NCBI GenBank assembly: GCA_041690535.1
Contig: JAWLHA010000007.1
Coordinates: forward strand, 1 to 64,000
DNA length: 64,000 nucleotides
Origin: JAWLHA01 sp041690535
Lineage (GTDB): Bacteria > Pseudomonadota > Gammaproteobacteria > Thiohalomonadales > Thiohalomonadaceae
Direction of reading: 5' to 3'
The position numbers were made by a program, and so were the translations under genes. The notes beneath the pieces are model-generated. The model saw only the letters and a program-made list of their open reading frames with translations, was not told where the DNA came from and did not search any database. How positions within the stretch are numbered: the first letter of the stretch is position 1; every line of letters starts with the position of its first letter. Of this stretch, positions 1 to 7,793 are shown in pieces.

Positions 1-60
1 ATGTCCCCTCGAACCCAGACATTCTGTCTGGCATATCTGGGAACCATCTCCCCGAGAACC
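1..60 (+). promoter_or_regulatory. Decayed cassette leader without a gene
   Basis: Contains the CCCCTCGAACCC segment and a CCAGAC/GTCTGG hairpin typical of the element's cassette leaders, cut by the window edge. It is followed by a terminator at 89 with no gene between, so it looks like an emptied cassette. Confidence 0.6.
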
Positions 61-88
61 GATGTGAGTGGTAGATCCTTTATTCCCC

Positions 89-117
89 AGCCCCTCTCCT
101 TGAGGGGCTTTCTCTTT
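89..117 (+). terminator. Intrinsic terminator
   Basis: Hairpin CCCCTC/GAGGGG followed by a T-rich tail; it directly follows the decayed leader. Confidence 0.8.
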
Positions 118-177
118 CACCCCCCCCGGTATGCCTCCTCGAACCCCGACACCGGTCGGAAAACGAGGGGAGCCCAG
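115..177 (+). promoter_or_regulatory. Cassette leader
   Basis: TTTCAC, GGTATG, then CCTCCTCG with GAACCCC, inner hairpin and ACGAGGGG Shine-Dalgarno arm. CCTCG can pair with CGAGG. Confidence 0.75.
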
Positions 178-702
178 ATGAACCCTGTACTTGTTCAGCA
201 GGTGGCGGCCCGGTTTTCGGTGCCCCCCCTGTTTGTCGCACGAGTCTTGACCGAGAGCCCCGACCAGATGCGGGAGCGCTACCGCGCCGACTATTCGGTC
301 CCGGTGAACGGTGAGGCGCCGGTTACCGATTACCCGAACTACATGCGGTACACGCCCCGGATGGTGGATGTTGGCGATCCCAGGGAGGCTTACATCGACT
401 ACGTTGAGGTGCTTGACCCCCTCGATGTAACCCCCTCCGAGCCGGAAAGCGGCATTCGCCTGCATCCTACGTTTGCCCGATATGTGGAGTGGTACAAGGC
501 GGGCCACCTCCCGCCCTACCCTTCGGTGTTCGAGCAAATCTACGATGGCGAGCGCAAGTTGATCGGCTCGAATCGCCGCCGCATCCTGACCGCGCAGGAA
601 GCCGGAATACGGCAGTTGCTGGTCTGGCTGGGGCGGTGGAACCGGGAAACGGGTCTTCCGCTCAAGTACGGCGATCTGATCGAGGCCACAGCGATGCACT
701 GA
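178..702 (+). CDS. Hypothetical cassette protein, 174 aa
   Basis: Unrecognised soluble protein rich in Pro and Tyr, with no membrane segment or signal peptide. The ATG at 178 is chosen because it follows the GAGGGG Shine-Dalgarno arm of the leader; the frame stays open to base 1, but that part would run through the leader. A terminator follows 8 bases after the stop, so it is a single-gene unit. The N-terminal third (VQQVAARFSVPPLFVARVL) could be helical. No function is proposed. Confidence 0.7.
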   Translation: MNPVLVQQVAARFSVPPLFVARVLTESPDQMRERYRADYSVPVNGEAPVTDYPNYMRYTPRMVDVGDPREAYIDYVEVLDPLDVTPSEPESGIRLHPTFARYVEWYKAGHLPPYPSVFEQIYDGERKLIGSNRRRILTAQEAGIRQLLVWLGRWNRETGLPLKYGDLIEATAMH

Positions 703-709
703 CCTTCAC

Positions 710-730
710 GCCCCTCCTCGGAGGGGTTTT
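710..730 (+). terminator. Intrinsic terminator
   Basis: CCCCTCCTCGGAGGGG hairpin followed by TTTT, just after the 174-aa gene. Confidence 0.85.
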
Positions 731-734
731 CTCA

Positions 735-797
735 TTTGCACTCCCGCCGGTATGCCCTCCTGAACCCCAGCAAATCGCCTGGCCGAGGAGAATCATC
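735..797 (+). promoter_or_regulatory. Cassette leader
   Basis: TTTGCAC, GGTATG, CCCTCCTGAACCCC, inner CAGC/GCTG-type hairpin, then CGAGGAG. CTCCT can pair with AGGAG. Confidence 0.75.
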
Positions 798-1046
798 ATG
801 GCTACACGCAAAATCATCATCGAAATTTGCGATCAGTGCCCTCATCGAACCCACAGCGGCGGGTTTACCCCAGGTGGCGCCTTTCCGCTTTGCGGGATCA
901 CCAAGGCACCAGAGGACCAGAGAATGGTCGATTACCGGGGTAACCGACGAATTCTTCCTTGGGAAACTGGGCACGGACGTGACGGGCGGGCTTTTCGTTC
1001 ATACACCGGGGAGATCCCCGGCTGGTGTCCCCTTCCGATCAACTGA
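798..1046 (+). CDS. Hypothetical Cys-containing cassette protein, 82 aa
   Basis: Small protein with a CDQC pair at residues 11-14 and further cysteines near residues 32 and 77, compatible with one zinc site (inference). The start ATG sits 8 bases after GAGGAG of the leader. The family is not recognised. A GC-rich hairpin follows the stop. Confidence 0.65.
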   Translation: MATRKIIIEICDQCPHRTHSGGFTPGGAFPLCGITKAPEDQRMVDYRGNRRILPWETGHGRDGRAFRSYTGEIPGWCPLPIN

Positions 1047-1063
1047 GCCAGCAGTAATTCATC

Positions 1064-1097
1064 GGCCCGGTTCCGCTTCGGCGACCGGGCTCCTTTC
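1064..1097 (+). terminator. Probable intrinsic terminator
   Basis: Long imperfect hairpin GCCCGGT...ACCGGGC followed by TCCTTT. Confidence 0.6.
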
Positions 1098-1158
1098 ACT
1101 CTTCCCGGTAGGTCCCCTTGAACCCCCGCACATCGCGGGACTTGAGAGGAGTACCGAA
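1094..1158 (+). promoter_or_regulatory. Cassette leader
   Basis: TTTCAC, GGTAGG (not GGTATG), TCCCCTTGAACCCCC, inner GCG/CGC hairpin, GAGAGGAG. This copy has no ATG in the conserved block. Confidence 0.75.
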
Positions 1159-1461
1159 ATGAATCAGCAGCAGCAGATCAAGCAGGTTGGCCAATCCGTC
1201 CACGTCGTTGCTTGGCAGTATGCCGGCGGTGCCGGTTTCGACTGGTATCACGACCCCGGAGCCGCCAACAAGGCGTTCGAGGACGAGAAGCAGAATGTCG
1301 CCGAGTTCGCCGACCAGGAATGGACAGCGTTCCGTTTCGATGTCGACGTGAGCGGCTACAGTAACGCCACCCGTGAGATCGATGCCGATCTTGACGAGCT
1401 GTGCGCCCTGGCCGCTCTTCGTGTAGGCCCCATGACCTTCCCGCGCATGGCTGCCGCGTGA
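1159..1461 (+). CDS. Hypothetical cassette protein, 100 aa
   Basis: Begins with a Gln-rich stretch (MNQQQQIKQ), followed by a mixed, mostly acidic sequence (pattern DVDVSGYSNATREIDADLDEL). It has no membrane segment and no recognised domain. The start follows the GAGAGGAG arm of the leader, and a strong terminator follows within 10 bases of the stop. It converges with the minus-strand coiled-coil gene at 1551. Confidence 0.65.
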   Translation: MNQQQQIKQVGQSVHVVAWQYAGGAGFDWYHDPGAANKAFEDEKQNVAEFADQEWTAFRFDVDVSGYSNATREIDADLDELCALAALRVGPMTFPRMAAA

Positions 1462-1468
1462 GTTCAAC

Positions 1469-1496
1469 AGCCCCTCTTCGGAGGGGCTTTCTGTTT
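1469..1496 (+). terminator. Intrinsic terminator
   Basis: GCCCCTCTTCGGAGGGGC hairpin with TTTCTGTTT tail; the archetypal terminator of this element. Confidence 0.9.
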
Positions 1497-1500
1497 CCCC

Positions 1501-1528
1501 AAAAGAAAAGCCCGCACGAGGCGGGCCA
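1501..1528 (-). terminator. Intrinsic terminator of the TelA-like operon
   Basis: On the minus strand GCCCGC/GCGGGC closes a hairpin followed by TTTTCTTTT, downstream of the gene ending at 1551. Confidence 0.85.
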
Positions 1529-1550
1529 TTCCGTCGATTCGAGTGGGGGG

Positions 1551-2972
1551 TCAGAAATCCCCGCCCGAACTGAACCCTCCACTGTCCCCACCGAAACTCC
1601 CGCCCGAGGAGAAGGAGCCGCTCCACGACGAGGAGCTGCTGCCGAACGAATCGCCACTACCGAAACCGCCCCCCGAGCTGCCCGACCCGCCGTAGCTGCT
1701 ACTGGACGAGACCGTGCGCTGGTGGCTGTCGAGATCGCGGAAGTCAAAGTCGCCCACGATGTATCCGGCAAGGAAGGCGTCCAGGTCAAATCCCCTGTCG
1801 AAACGCGAATTGCGCCGATGGTAGTTACGGCTGGTGAACTCGCTCTCCAGCTTGGATAGTCTCGACGCTTCCTTATCGGCCTCTTGGACCTGCTCGGAGA
1901 GGGTGCGCCGTTTCGCCTTGGCCTCCCTGAGCGCCTGTTCGTTCTGGCGAAGTTCGACCAACAGCGCGTCGTCGTCCTGATTTGGAGTACGGGCGACCAG
2001 CGCCTCCAGAGACCGCCAGTCGGTCTCCTCCAGCATCTTGGTCATATCCATGAGCGCGGAGCGGGTGCCATGGTCCTCCCCGTCCGCGTAGTCGTTGAGC
2101 GCCTTTTGGTGGGCAGAGAACTCCTGATTTGCCCGGCGGAGCTTGTCGCGAGCCTCATCCAACTGGCCCTCGGCCTTCTCCAGCTCGGCCTCGATGCTCG
2201 GGATCTCGCTGCTTGCCACCCAGGTTGACTCGTACTTACCGAGGGCCTGTGCCGCCGATTCCGCCGCAACCTCCATTTCCCTCGTGTGTTTTTCGAGGAA
2301 TTCTTCCAGTTCGCGCAAGAGCTTGAAGTTCTCGCTGGCCACCCGGTAGTTACACAACGACGCCACCCAGCCATCGAGCCGGCGGGTGAGGTTCCCCGCT
2401 TGATACCGGTCGGTCCCGTACCCGCGCTCCCAGAGATAGCGGAACATCGGGTCTTCCAGGTAGGGAGCCTCTTTTTTGATTCGCTCGACTTCGGCCGCTT
2501 TTGCCTTTTCCTGCGCGGTACGGGCTTTCGGGATCAGATCGGCGGTTGCGGCCTTGAGGCGTTGCCATTCGGGTTCCGCCGAAAGCGCCTCCGCCACGTT
2601 CTGATGAGCGGCGTCCAGACGCGCTTCGATTTCGCTCAGTGCGGCCGTCTTCTCCCCGACCAACACGTCTGCCGCACTCACCTCGCGCTCCGCAGCAGCG
2701 GCAACTGAGTGCAGGCGCTTTACATCTTCTTCGCGGCGGCGAATGGCAGTCTGTGCCCGTTGATGAACCTCAGAGAGCGCGCCGGGGACGCCCTTCTCCA
2801 CTTCCTGCATGTGCAGGGCCGCCATGGACGAGAAAACCGCCAGCCGCTCGTTTTCGAGGGACTGGATAGTGTGCGTTGCACTTCCCAAGCCGCTCCGCAG
2901 GGTATCGACGTGACGCCGGGCGTCCCGGACCTTGCGCTCCAAGTCGCGATAAATGTCACTTCCGTAGGCCAT
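1551..2972 (-). CDS. Coiled-coil protein with Gly/Ser-rich tail
   Basis: 473 residues. Residues about 1-370 are Glu/Lys/Arg/Ala-rich and helical with heptad-like spacing, predicting long coiled coils. The last ~60 residues are almost entirely Gly, Ser, Phe and Asp, a low-complexity flexible tail. No signal peptide or membrane segment. It is the last gene of a three-gene operon behind the TelA-like gene (4439) and a membrane protein (2985), 12 bases after the latter. Together these may form a membrane-associated assembly, which is inference from context. The ATG at 2972 is the first in frame. Confidence 0.75.
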   Translation of the reverse strand: MAYGSDIYRDLERKVRDARRHVDTLRSGLGSATHTIQSLENERLAVFSSMAALHMQEVEKGVPGALSEVHQRAQTAIRRREEDVKRLHSVAAAAEREVSAADVLVGEKTAALSEIEARLDAAHQNVAEALSAEPEWQRLKAATADLIPKARTAQEKAKAAEVERIKKEAPYLEDPMFRYLWERGYGTDRYQAGNLTRRLDGWVASLCNYRVASENFKLLRELEEFLEKHTREMEVAAESAAQALGKYESTWVASSEIPSIEAELEKAEGQLDEARDKLRRANQEFSAHQKALNDYADGEDHGTRSALMDMTKMLEETDWRSLEALVARTPNQDDDALLVELRQNEQALREAKAKRRTLSEQVQEADKEASRLSKLESEFTSRNYHRRNSRFDRGFDLDAFLAGYIVGDFDFRDLDSHQRTVSSSSSYGGSGSSGGGFGSGDSFGSSSSSWSGSFSSGGSFGGDSGGFSSGGDF

Positions 2973-2984
2973 GTGCTCGACTCC

Positions 2985-4433
2985 TTACCAGTTCGTGATG
3001 CGACCCTGCTCGATACGCAGGATCGGTTCGAAGCCCAGCGAGCCACGCGGCTTGTGGGCCACCTTGTTGCGCTCGACAATCCCGTTGTCCATCTTGTCGG
3101 CCTTTACCGCCTCGAAGGTTGCCTCCGGCACGCGGACCCCAAATTGGCGGACCGTGGAGGTCTTGCCCGTCTCCTCGTTGGTCACGCGCATCGGCACCAC
3201 CTCGCCGTTCGGGCGCTTGGCCTCGACGATGAGGTAGTAGTTCCGGGCGTTCTTGTTGCTGTTCGGGTGGCGCCACACCCCACTTTTGCCGTTGGTCACC
3301 ACAACGAAGGTGAGGTCTTGGGCTACCTCGTGGGCTTTAACCTCGAATTCGTCCACTGCGGTCTGTGCCAACGCCAGCTCGCCCTTGCCCAAGGCGTTCT
3401 CGGCCAAGTCTTTTAGCCGTTTGATTTCGCCAGCCGCCGCTGGGGTCGGGTTGCTACTTGCGGCCAACTTTTCGGCCTTCGCAATTCGCGCCCCCAGCTC
3501 AGCGAACTTGCCCTGGAGCTTGATGGCCTCCTGCGCGCCCACCAGAGAGGTCTTTGCCCTGGCGATGTCCCCCGCCCGCAAGGCGCGTTCGGTCTGGTCC
3601 AGAGAACCCGTGACGCGCTCGGCGATGGCTGGCAACAGCGACTTCTCGCCTGACTGGATAGCCTCGAACTGCTCGTTGAGGGTAAAGAGCGTACGAACTT
3701 CCTCGTAGAGCGCGGAGGCTTTGGCGATTTCGGCATCAGCCTCGGCCAGTGTTTTTTCGTGACCGTTCAAGGCGGCGCGGCGCTGGCCATAGGCGTCTCC
3801 AACCGTCTCGGTCGTGACCTGCTCGGGTGGCTGCGTGTTATCCGCCCGTTTGGCGATGTCGGTCGCCAGCTCCAAACTGGCAAGGGCCTGACTGACCCGG
3901 CTCTTGACCGGCACCTTGATCAGGGCCGGCGGCTCGGCGAGCTTGCCGAGCGCCTTGCCGAGCAACATGGCTTCCACCTGCCGCTCATCGGCCACAAATT
4001 TCCACAAGGCGATGCCGGAGTTGATCTCCTTGGTTTGCGCCATCACTGCCCGCTCCGCAGGCATCGCGACGAGGAGTTCGTACCCCACCCCCACCGTTGC
4101 ACAGCCGATGGCAATGGGGAGGGTGTAGGGAGCGAGTTTGCTCCGGTTGATGTATGCCCCGGCCAGCCGCGTCTGGAGCGACCGAGCTGGGGGGTGATAG
4201 ACGAAGCGCTCGTCCAGCTTGGCCTGAACCGCCCGGTCGAGAACATCGTCCGACACGTCGATTCCATTAGCCTTGTAGAGTTGACGGAGGCGTTCTTTGA
4301 TGGCTTGTCCGTTGCTATCGGCATTGGCGAACTGCGCCAGGTGTTGCTCCTGGCGCCGCAGTTCGTCCACCACGTCCATTACCAGCAACGCATCCTGAAA
4401 ATCACCGCCCAGGGCGTGTGCGTGACCGCTCAT
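2985..4433 (-). CDS. Membrane-anchored coiled-coil protein
   Basis: 482 residues, with one probable membrane segment near residues 102-122 (pattern YTLPIAIGCATVGVGYELL). It is preceded by a charged N-terminal region and followed by a long helical, Ala/Glu/Lys-rich domain and a C-terminal domain of mixed strand character (VVVTNGKSGVWRHPNS, YYLIVEAKRPNGE). I do not recognise the family with confidence. It starts 5 bases after the TelA-like gene ends and is followed 12 bases later by the Gly/Ser-tailed coiled-coil gene, so the three are very likely one transcript. Confidence 0.75.
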   Translation of the reverse strand: MSGHAHALGGDFQDALLVMDVVDELRRQEQHLAQFANADSNGQAIKERLRQLYKANGIDVSDDVLDRAVQAKLDERFVYHPPARSLQTRLAGAYINRSKLAPYTLPIAIGCATVGVGYELLVAMPAERAVMAQTKEINSGIALWKFVADERQVEAMLLGKALGKLAEPPALIKVPVKSRVSQALASLELATDIAKRADNTQPPEQVTTETVGDAYGQRRAALNGHEKTLAEADAEIAKASALYEEVRTLFTLNEQFEAIQSGEKSLLPAIAERVTGSLDQTERALRAGDIARAKTSLVGAQEAIKLQGKFAELGARIAKAEKLAASSNPTPAAAGEIKRLKDLAENALGKGELALAQTAVDEFEVKAHEVAQDLTFVVVTNGKSGVWRHPNSNKNARNYYLIVEAKRPNGEVVPMRVTNEETGKTSTVRQFGVRVPEATFEAVKADKMDNGIVERNKVAHKPRGSLGFEPILRIEQGRITNW

Positions 4434-4438
4434 AGTGC

Positions 4439-5596
4439 TTACCCCTGGTTGACGAGTTCGGCGTACCGGCGCTGGCCCTCTTCGACCACGGCGGCGATCT
4501 CAGCGGCGTTCCGGGTCGAGGCTTCCCGTTGCTCCCGGATGGTTTCGGCCGACCTCTGCTGGAAGTCGATGACCGAGTCGACCAACTTCTTGACCGACTC
4601 GACCTGAATCGTCGGGCCGTGGGCCGTCTTGAGGGCCTGCATCTGGATATCGCCGCCCATGCTGGCGAGGTCTTCGAGACCTTGGTTGATGCCGGACTTC
4701 ATGGCCTCCACGGTCTGGGTGCTCTCGTGCAGGCCATGCAGACTGGTCAGAGTGGTCCCCATGGCGGTCAGAACCGACTCCATGGTGCCGAAGAAGGTGA
4801 CGCCCTGGTCGTAGAGCTTGCTCTTGACCTGGTGGGTCTGGTCGAGGCGGGCCATGACCGTTTCGGTCGCCGCGTACGATACGGTAAGATTGTCGGTGAG
4901 ATTCTTGACCTTTTGGTACCGGTCGTCCTCCTCCTTATGGGCGCGAACGGCCTGATCGCGGGCCATTTCCAGGCGGGCCTTATCGGCGGCGTCTTCCCCG
5001 ACATAGGCTGCCAACGCATCCTGAGCCTCCTGCACCGCCCTCTGTTTGGCATCGAGTTCCGCCTGAGCCGCCTTGAACAGCTCGTGTGCGGCGATTTCGG
5101 CCTCCTTCAGCGCCAGCCGAAAATCCTGATAGCTGGTGAGGATGACTTCCTCGCGACGGATCTGGTCCTGCGAGTCCTTCATCACGTCGGCGTAGGTCGT
5201 CTGAATCTTCGCGAACCGTTCCGGGATAGTGCCACGGCGAAAACGCATCCAGACGTTCTGGAGTTTCTCGCCCATGTCGATCTTGCCGTCGTCCATCTGC
5301 GCCAGCATCGTCTTGCCGTCGTCGCGGATGGAATTGAACATCTCGGCAATGGCGGCGTGGCGGTCGGACATGCTCATGGAGGTGATCTCATCGCGGACCA
5401 CCTGCGCGAAGTGGGACTGATGCTGGAGGGTCCGGGCAATGATGAGTGCATGGTGCTCCGAAAGGCCCTTCACCCTATTGATGATGGCCACCACCGGGGC
5501 GTTGTCGGTCGGGGGCGTGCGGATACCCAAGGTGGACAGGGAACTCAGGGCCTTGTCGAGATGCTTCAATGCGGTCGAGGTCGGGGTTTCGCCCAT
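4439..5596 (-). CDS. TelA-like (toxic anion resistance family) protein
   Basis: 385 residues, Gln/Glu/Ala-rich and helical throughout. Length and pattern (WMRFRRGTIPERFAKI followed by long helices with paired Gln/Glu) resemble the TelA family, which is linked to tellurite, colicin and envelope-stress phenotypes. I chose the ATG at 5596 because it has GGAG at good spacing and lies downstream of the predicted promoter; an in-frame ATG at 5632 overlaps the -10. It heads an operon with 2985 and 1551. The family call is by overall resemblance only. TelA-type genes often co-occur with TerY-P-type genes, and those are found here at 15-18 kb. Confidence 0.6.
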   Translation of the reverse strand: MGETPTSTALKHLDKALSSLSTLGIRTPPTDNAPVVAIINRVKGLSEHHALIIARTLQHQSHFAQVVRDEITSMSMSDRHAAIAEMFNSIRDDGKTMLAQMDDGKIDMGEKLQNVWMRFRRGTIPERFAKIQTTYADVMKDSQDQIRREEVILTSYQDFRLALKEAEIAAHELFKAAQAELDAKQRAVQEAQDALAAYVGEDAADKARLEMARDQAVRAHKEEDDRYQKVKNLTDNLTVSYAATETVMARLDQTHQVKSKLYDQGVTFFGTMESVLTAMGTTLTSLHGLHESTQTVEAMKSGINQGLEDLASMGGDIQMQALKTAHGPTIQVESVKKLVDSVIDFQQRSAETIREQREASTRNAAEIAAVVEEGQRRYAELVNQG

Positions 5597-5630
5597 GGAT
5601 TGGTGCTCCGTTGCGTTTGTTTGGGCGTCC

Positions 5631-5659
5631 ATTTTACTGTCAAACAAGTTTTACTAGCA
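5631..5659 (-). promoter_or_regulatory. Promoter with AAAACTTGTTTG box
   Basis: Minus strand AAAACTTGTTTGACAG followed by TAAAAT as -10. The box recurs before at least seven other transcription units of the element. Confidence 0.6.
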
Positions 5660-5662
5660 AGA

Positions 5663-5725
5663 TGCACTCTCACCGGTATGCCCCTCTGAACCCCGGTATA
5701 TCGCCGGTTGAAGAGGAGACGCACC
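5663..5725 (+). promoter_or_regulatory. Cassette leader
   Basis: GGTATG, CCCCTCTGAACCCC, GGC/GCC hairpin, AAGAGGAGAC. CCTCT pairs with AGAGG; both arms differ together from the commoner CCTCG/CGAGG. Confidence 0.8.
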
Positions 5726-5995
5726 ATGCAATCTGCCATGTTGAGTGAGATCAGCGCGTTGGGTGGTTCTGCCCGACTGGAAGCCGAGATCGACAGGACT
5801 CTCACGATGCTGTGCCAGCCGGACCGTTACTGGCTCAACTACGCGGCAACAGGCAACAACGAGGGCCTACACGTCGTCGAGGACAACGGAGTGCTCAAGA
5901 AGTTCTGCGTAAGGATCGGCACGACTAAGTTCGATGTGTCGTCCGATGTGGCCGCTAAAATGGAGGTCGCTCGTGCCCGATCTTCTGAATGCTGA
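5726..5995 (+). CDS. Hypothetical cassette protein, 89 aa
   Basis: Small soluble protein, unrecognised. The middle (YWLNYAATGNNEGLHVVEDN) has alternating hydrophobic residues suggesting strands. The start ATG follows GAGGAGAC of the leader; an upstream in-frame extension would run into the leader. The 3' end overlaps a 31-residue gene at 5973 with its own Shine-Dalgarno, so the two are probably translationally coupled. Confidence 0.65.
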   Translation: MQSAMLSEISALGGSARLEAEIDRTLTMLCQPDRYWLNYAATGNNEGLHVVEDNGVLKKFCVRIGTTKFDVSSDVAAKMEVARARSSEC

Positions 5996-6068
5996 GCGGC
6001 GCCTTTTCCCGCCTGAACCTGCCGAGGAAGTGGACTGCAATCAGTGCCAATGGCAACGGAACCACTGA
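5973..6068 (+). CDS. Micro-ORF with CxxC motif, 31 aa
   Basis: GTG start with an excellent Shine-Dalgarno (GGAGG, 6 bases upstream) inside the end of the preceding gene. The product ends in CNQCQWQRNH, a single CxxC pair in a highly charged peptide. The element's terminator follows directly. The strong ribosome site and the position between gene and terminator argue that it is real; there is no other evidence. Confidence 0.5.
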   Translation: MPDLLNAERRLFPPEPAEEVDCNQCQWQRNH

Positions 6069-6087
6069 TTCCCGCGCCTGATTCCCC

Positions 6088-6112
6088 AGCCCCTCTCCGG
6101 AGGGGCTTTTCA
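6088..6112 (+). terminator. Intrinsic terminator
   Basis: GCCCCTCTCCGGAGGGGC hairpin and TTTT. The stop codon of the convergent ligase gene lies in its tail. Confidence 0.85.
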
Positions 6113-6760
6113 ATTCCGCCATCGGACGCCCTCCCCGCCGGCATCTGGCCGATAGTCCGGGGACTTGATCTTCCTCCAGCTCCGGCAGCGCCGGCCGGGC
6201 AGGTACCGGCTGTCGAGCCGCTTGGCCATGATCCCCTCCAGCCCCAGGCCGCAGGTGGCCTCGAAGGTGGCCACCCCCTGCCCCACGAAGTAATCGGGGA
6301 CCAGCACGGACTCAGCGCCTAGTGTGCCAACAAGACGGCGGGCCTCCTCCCGGCGCTCCCGGAAGGGCCGGCCAACCAGGGCAACTCCGCCCGAGTAAAG
6401 ACAGTCGAAGACCATCAGGGTCGCCTGTTTGCGGGCGCAGGCGTGTCGCACTTTGGCGGGAAGGGAGGTGTTTAGCCGCCCCAGAACGGCCGCAAGGCTC
6501 GGGCGCCCGTCCCGCAGGACAACGATCTCCCCATCGAGCACGGTGCCGGTGGGAAGCGCGCTGAGAGGCTCCAGCTCTGGAAACTGCTGGGCGACCCAGT
6601 GGAGCCCCCGTGTTTGGACCTGCCAGGCGGCGCCCCCAGCGGAGAACCCCAGCGCCCGGATGCCGTCCCATTTCACCTCAAAGGCCCACTCGGGATGGTC
6701 AAAGGGCTCGGACTTTTGGGCCAGCATGGGGGCAATGGAAGTGGGGACTCGGGTATCCAT
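6110..6760 (-). CDS. ATP-dependent DNA ligase, adenylation domain only
   Basis: 216 residues. Motif I is KWDG with nucleophile Lys30, followed by a DGEIV motif, a FDCLY segment, EGIMAKRLDS and a final WRKIK. These are the nucleotidyltransferase motifs of LigD/LigC-type ATP-dependent ligases. The usual C-terminal OB-fold domain (about 100 residues) is absent, because the protein stops soon after the WRKIK motif. It would seal nicks in DNA, possibly with a partner supplying DNA binding. It has no cassette leader; a GGAGG lies 11 bases before the ATG. Confidence 0.8.
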   Translation of the reverse strand: MDTRVPTSIAPMLAQKSEPFDHPEWAFEVKWDGIRALGFSAGGAAWQVQTRGLHWVAQQFPELEPLSALPTGTVLDGEIVVLRDGRPSLAAVLGRLNTSLPAKVRHACARKQATLMVFDCLYSGGVALVGRPFRERREEARRLVGTLGAESVLVPDYFVGQGVATFEATCGLGLEGIMAKRLDSRYLPGRRCRSWRKIKSPDYRPDAGGEGVRWRN

Positions 6761-6788
6761 ACCGACTTTGACCTCCAGGGGGGCGGTT

Positions 6789-6855
6789 TTTCACCCCTCC
6801 CGGTATGTCCCCTCGAACCCCGGCATATAGGCCGGACCAGAGGAGAAACGTAGCG
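6789..6855 (+). promoter_or_regulatory. Cassette leader
   Basis: TTTCAC, GGTATG, CCCCTCGAACCCCGGC, inner hairpin, AGAGGAGAA. Confidence 0.75.
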
Positions 6856-7140
6856 ATGCAGCCAACTCACAGGAAATTGCTGCGGTTTGCAGTGACCAAT
6901 TTGCAGACGGGGGTAGAGCGGACGGTTCTGATGGATTCGTTCGCCATTTGGGAGGATCTGGGAGCCGGGTGTCTCCAACCGACCGAAGCATGTCCGTCCC
7001 GGTTCAACCCGCACTCTCTTTGCGAAGGCCAGGCGGTCGTGACATGCGGCTCGCGATTCAAACGACTGGACAGTCATGTCTATCGCCGCCACACGAGCAT
7101 GAACAATGTGGCTGCCATGGCTACTTCGTCGGCACGATGA
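6856..7140 (+). CDS. Hypothetical cassette protein, 94 aa
   Basis: Basic, Cys-containing small protein (cysteines near residues 39, 45, 56 and 64) with no membrane segment; a zinc site is possible but not demonstrated. The ATG at 6856 lies 10 bases past GAGGAG of the leader. Terminator 10 bases after the stop. Confidence 0.6.
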   Translation: MQPTHRKLLRFAVTNLQTGVERTVLMDSFAIWEDLGAGCLQPTEACPSRFNPHSLCEGQAVVTCGSRFKRLDSHVYRRHTSMNNVAAMATSSAR

Positions 7141-7150
7141 AACACTTCAC

Positions 7151-7178
7151 AGCCCCTCTTCGGAGGGGCTTTCTCTTT
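7151..7178 (+). terminator. Intrinsic terminator
   Basis: GCCCCTCTTCGGAGGGGC hairpin with TTTCTCTTT tail. Confidence 0.9.
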
Positions 7179-7237
7179 CACCCCTTGCGATATGCCTTCT
7201 CGAACCCCGCCATTCCGGCGGATAAAGAGGAGAGCTT
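7176..7237 (+). promoter_or_regulatory. Cassette leader
   Basis: TTTCAC, GATATG variant, CCTTCTCGAACCCCGCC, inner hairpin, AGAGGAGAG. Confidence 0.7.
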
Positions 7238-7552
7238 ATGATGAAAGCAACCACCGTCGCCGCTATCCTGGCATGGCCAGTGTGGACGGCCGTGGGGTTG
7301 GTCGTCGTGCGACATGCGATATCTCTGACCGTTAAGGTCGGACAACTCCGTCCCAAGAGTTGGGCAATCTTGTTCTATGGCTTGAGTGTCAGCTTCCTGG
7401 CTGCGGCAGTATTGCAGGCATGGGACATCGCTATGGCAGTCATCGACTCGAAAGCTACGGTCTTTGAGTCCAGTGCCAAAATGGGGTTGCTGGTGTATTA
7501 TGGTATGTACGCCGCCATAAAAGCCGAATCTCTTAACAGGGAGGGAGATTGA
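7238..7552 (+). CDS. Membrane protein, 104 aa
   Basis: Three hydrophobic segments (about residues 5-27, 43-66 and 80-95) predict a small inner-membrane protein. The start could be ATG 7238 or ATG 7241. A second, 40-residue membrane peptide begins 2 bases after its stop, so this cassette is bicistronic. The same pairing recurs at 45301/45506. Family not recognised. Confidence 0.7.
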   Translation: MMKATTVAAILAWPVWTAVGLVVVRHAISLTVKVGQLRPKSWAILFYGLSVSFLAAAVLQAWDIAMAVIDSKATVFESSAKMGLLVYYGMYAAIKAESLNREGD

Positions 7553-7554
7553 CC

Positions 7555-7677
7555 ATGTACGAGGTACTCGCTGTTGCGGTGATTGGCGCGTTCTTCATTG
7601 GGCTACTGAATCTCGGCGTCTATTTCAGCCGGAAACACTGGCACGAAAACGACCGCCGACACCATAAGACGCACTAA
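7555..7677 (+). CDS. Single-pass membrane peptide, 40 aa
   Basis: ATG preceded by GGGAGA. One hydrophobic helix (residues 3-24) followed by a His/Arg-rich cytoplasmic tail ending RRHHKTH. Its stop is followed by a terminator. A similarly sized peptide with one helix and a tail ending RNRLHH is at 45506, also second in its cassette. Confidence 0.6.
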   Translation: MYEVLAVAVIGAFFIGLLNLGVYFSRKHWHENDRRHHKTH

Positions 7678-7690
7678 TCCGTGATTCAAC

Positions 7691-7714
7691 TCCCCCGCCT
7701 TTGGTGGGGGATTC
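7691..7714 (+). terminator. Intrinsic terminator
   Basis: TCCCCCGCC...GGTGGGGGA hairpin followed by TTCTCG, after the two membrane peptides. Confidence 0.7.
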
Positions 7715-7728
7715 TCGTAACTTCTCCC

Positions 7729-7793
7729 TTTCACCCCTTCCGGTATGTCCCCTCGAACCCCGGCAATTGGCCGGCCTAACGAGGAGAACTGCA
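7729..7793 (+). promoter_or_regulatory. Cassette leader
   Basis: TTTCAC, GGTATG, CCCCTCGAACCCCGGC, inner GGCAATTGGCC-type hairpin, ACGAGGAG. CCTCG pairs with CGAGG. Confidence 0.8.

Noticed and set aside
4529..5689. Long open frame on the plus strand opposite the TelA-like gene
   Set aside because: High-GC shadow frame of the minus-strand gene with no ribosome site or recognisable motif. The same applies to 17557-19197 and 10499-11803.
7741..7790. Upstream peptide starting at GGTATG (MSPRTP...) in many leaders
   Set aside because: At least nine copies have GGTAGG, GGTAAG or GATACG and therefore no ATG, and the frames end at different places, so a conserved leader peptide is not supported.
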